A stretch of 6,971 nt of DNA, from contig JAURNO010000217.1 of NCBI GenBank assembly GCA_030830145.1, forward strand, positions 1-6,971, in the 5' to 3' direction. The position numbers and the translations under genes are program-made. The notes under the pieces are model-generated. The model did not search any database and was not told where the DNA came from. It saw only the letters and a list, made by a program, of their open reading frames with translations. This document shows, piece after piece, positions 6,277-6,971 of this stretch (position 1 is the stretch's first letter; the number at the start of each line of letters is the position of its first letter). Source of the DNA: Verrucomicrobiota bacterium. GTDB taxonomy: Bacteria; Verrucomicrobiota; Verrucomicrobiia; Opitutales; Seribacteraceae.

Positions 6277-6971
6277 TTAAGTGTGATCTAGATAAGATTG
6301 TTTGATGGCTTGTAAAAATTCACTGGTAGGCTTTTCCCACCAACGGTTGGAGAAGACTTCCACTTCGATCATGCCGTCGAATCCGTTTTTCTCAACCATG
6401 GCGCGAATCCCGCGCAAATCAATGCAGCCTTCCCCCATCAGACCGCGGTCGTTCAACAAATCGGTGGTCGGGGTCATCCAATCGCAGGCATGATAGGCGA
6501 ACAAACGATCCGCTTGAGCCGTCCGTTTGGTTTGTTCCTCCAAGTCGGGATCCCACCAAAGGTGATAAACGTCGTAGGCTATGCCCACCAGCGGATGATT
6601 CAATTCGTCACAGACGTCATTGGCGGAGGCCAGGGAATTGATTGCGGAACGGTCGTCCGCATACATCGGGTGCAAGGGCTCGATGGCCAGTTTGACCCCG
6701 AGCGATTCGGCGAGGGGCAAGGTGGCGGCGATTCCATCGGTGATCTGCTTGCGCGATTCAAAAAGGGACTGTCCGGGAACCGCCCCGCAAACCAGGACCA
6801 CGAGAGGCGCCCCCAAGGCGGCGGCATCCTCGATGGCCCGCTTGTTGTCTTGAATCGCTTCCTCACGGTCTTTCTCCACGAGGGCAGGATAGAACCCGCC
6901 CCGGCACAAGGATACGACCTTCAGTCCGGCGGCCCGGATTCGATCACCCGCCTCAACCGGATCGCGGCCTT
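6277..6971 (-). CDS. Sugar phosphate isomerase/epimerase-like TIM-barrel protein (5'-truncated by window edge)
   Basis: The frame is open from the right edge to a TAA at 6279-6277, giving 230 visible codons before the stop; the true start lies outside the window. A TTG at 6909 could be read as a start but would leave out the in-frame sequence before it (RIRAAGLKVVSL), which looks like a normal barrel strand. The protein resembles the xylose-isomerase-like TIM-barrel (AP endonuclease 2) superfamily. Expected metal ligands are visible, counting from the first full codon: Glu97 in LAIEPLHP, Asp133 in AYDVYHLWWD, His160 in YHACDW, and Glu204 (or Glu202) in IEVEVFS. Such enzymes interconvert keto- and aldo-sugars, epimerise keto-sugars, or dehydrate inositol intermediates. 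It lies 2 bp upstream of a Gfo/Idh/MocA oxidoreductase, a frequent pairing in sugar and inositol breakdown operons, which makes a shared pathway likely. The exact reaction is not readable from the sequence. Confidence 0.9.
   Translation of the reverse strand, partial: GRDPVEAGDRIRAAGLKVVSLCRGGFYPALVEKDREEAIQDNKRAIEDAAALGAPLVVLVCGAVPGQSLFESRKQITDGIAATLPLAESLGVKLAIEPLHPMYADDRSAINSLASANDVCDELNHPLVGIAYDVYHLWWDPDLEEQTKRTAQADRLFAYHACDWMTPTTDLLNDRGLMGEGCIDLRGIRAMVEKNGFDGMIEVEVFSNRWWEKPTSEFLQAIKQSYLDHT

Noticed and set aside
6277..6909. Isomerase gene starting with TTG at 6909
   Set aside because: The frame remains open to the right edge and the codons before the TTG encode plausible barrel sequence, so the gene is better treated as truncated at its 5' end.

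Overview
The window carries five genes, all on the minus strand, so the reading order runs from the right edge to the left edge. Two are cut by the window ends. The organism is most likely a member of the PVC group (Verrucomicrobiota or Planctomycetota). The best evidence is the pair of secreted proteins in the left half: one looks like the N-terminal part of a PVC-type 'membrane-bound dehydrogenase' propeller protein, the other is a propeller protein ending in a cytochrome c domain. Both types are greatly expanded in those phyla. Base composition is moderately GC-rich, and gene packing is tight.

In transcription order: (1) 6971-6277, 5'-truncated sugar phosphate isomerase/epimerase-like TIM barrel; (2) 6274-5132, Gfo/Idh/MocA-family NAD(P)-dependent sugar oxidoreductase, 2 bp after gene 1; (3) 5089-4070, short MetE-C-terminal-like zinc protein, after a 42 bp gap; (4) 4073-1500, 857-residue exported propeller plus cytochrome c protein, whose ATG overlaps the stop of gene 3 (ATGA); (5) a 63 bp gap containing a likely Rho-independent terminator; (6) 1436-1, exported PVC-type dehydrogenase-like protein running off the left edge.

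The first four genes look like one transcriptional unit. The isomerase/epimerase and Gfo/Idh/MocA pair is a common signature of bacterial carbohydrate breakdown, including routes through keto-sugars. The two exported proteins suggest an oxidative step on a sugar or sugar-like compound in the periplasm, with electrons passed to a c-type cytochrome. The MetE-like protein is the unexpected member: it keeps all four expected zinc ligands but is only about half the length of classical MetE, so it may be a stand-alone thiol or methyl-transfer enzyme. The overall role as a carbohydrate (possibly methylated-sugar) catabolic operon is an inference; the substrate cannot be read from the sequence.

No RNA gene, mobile element, CRISPR array, tandem repeat or convincing promoter was found. 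Several long open frames on the plus strand are antisense shadows of the genes described here.
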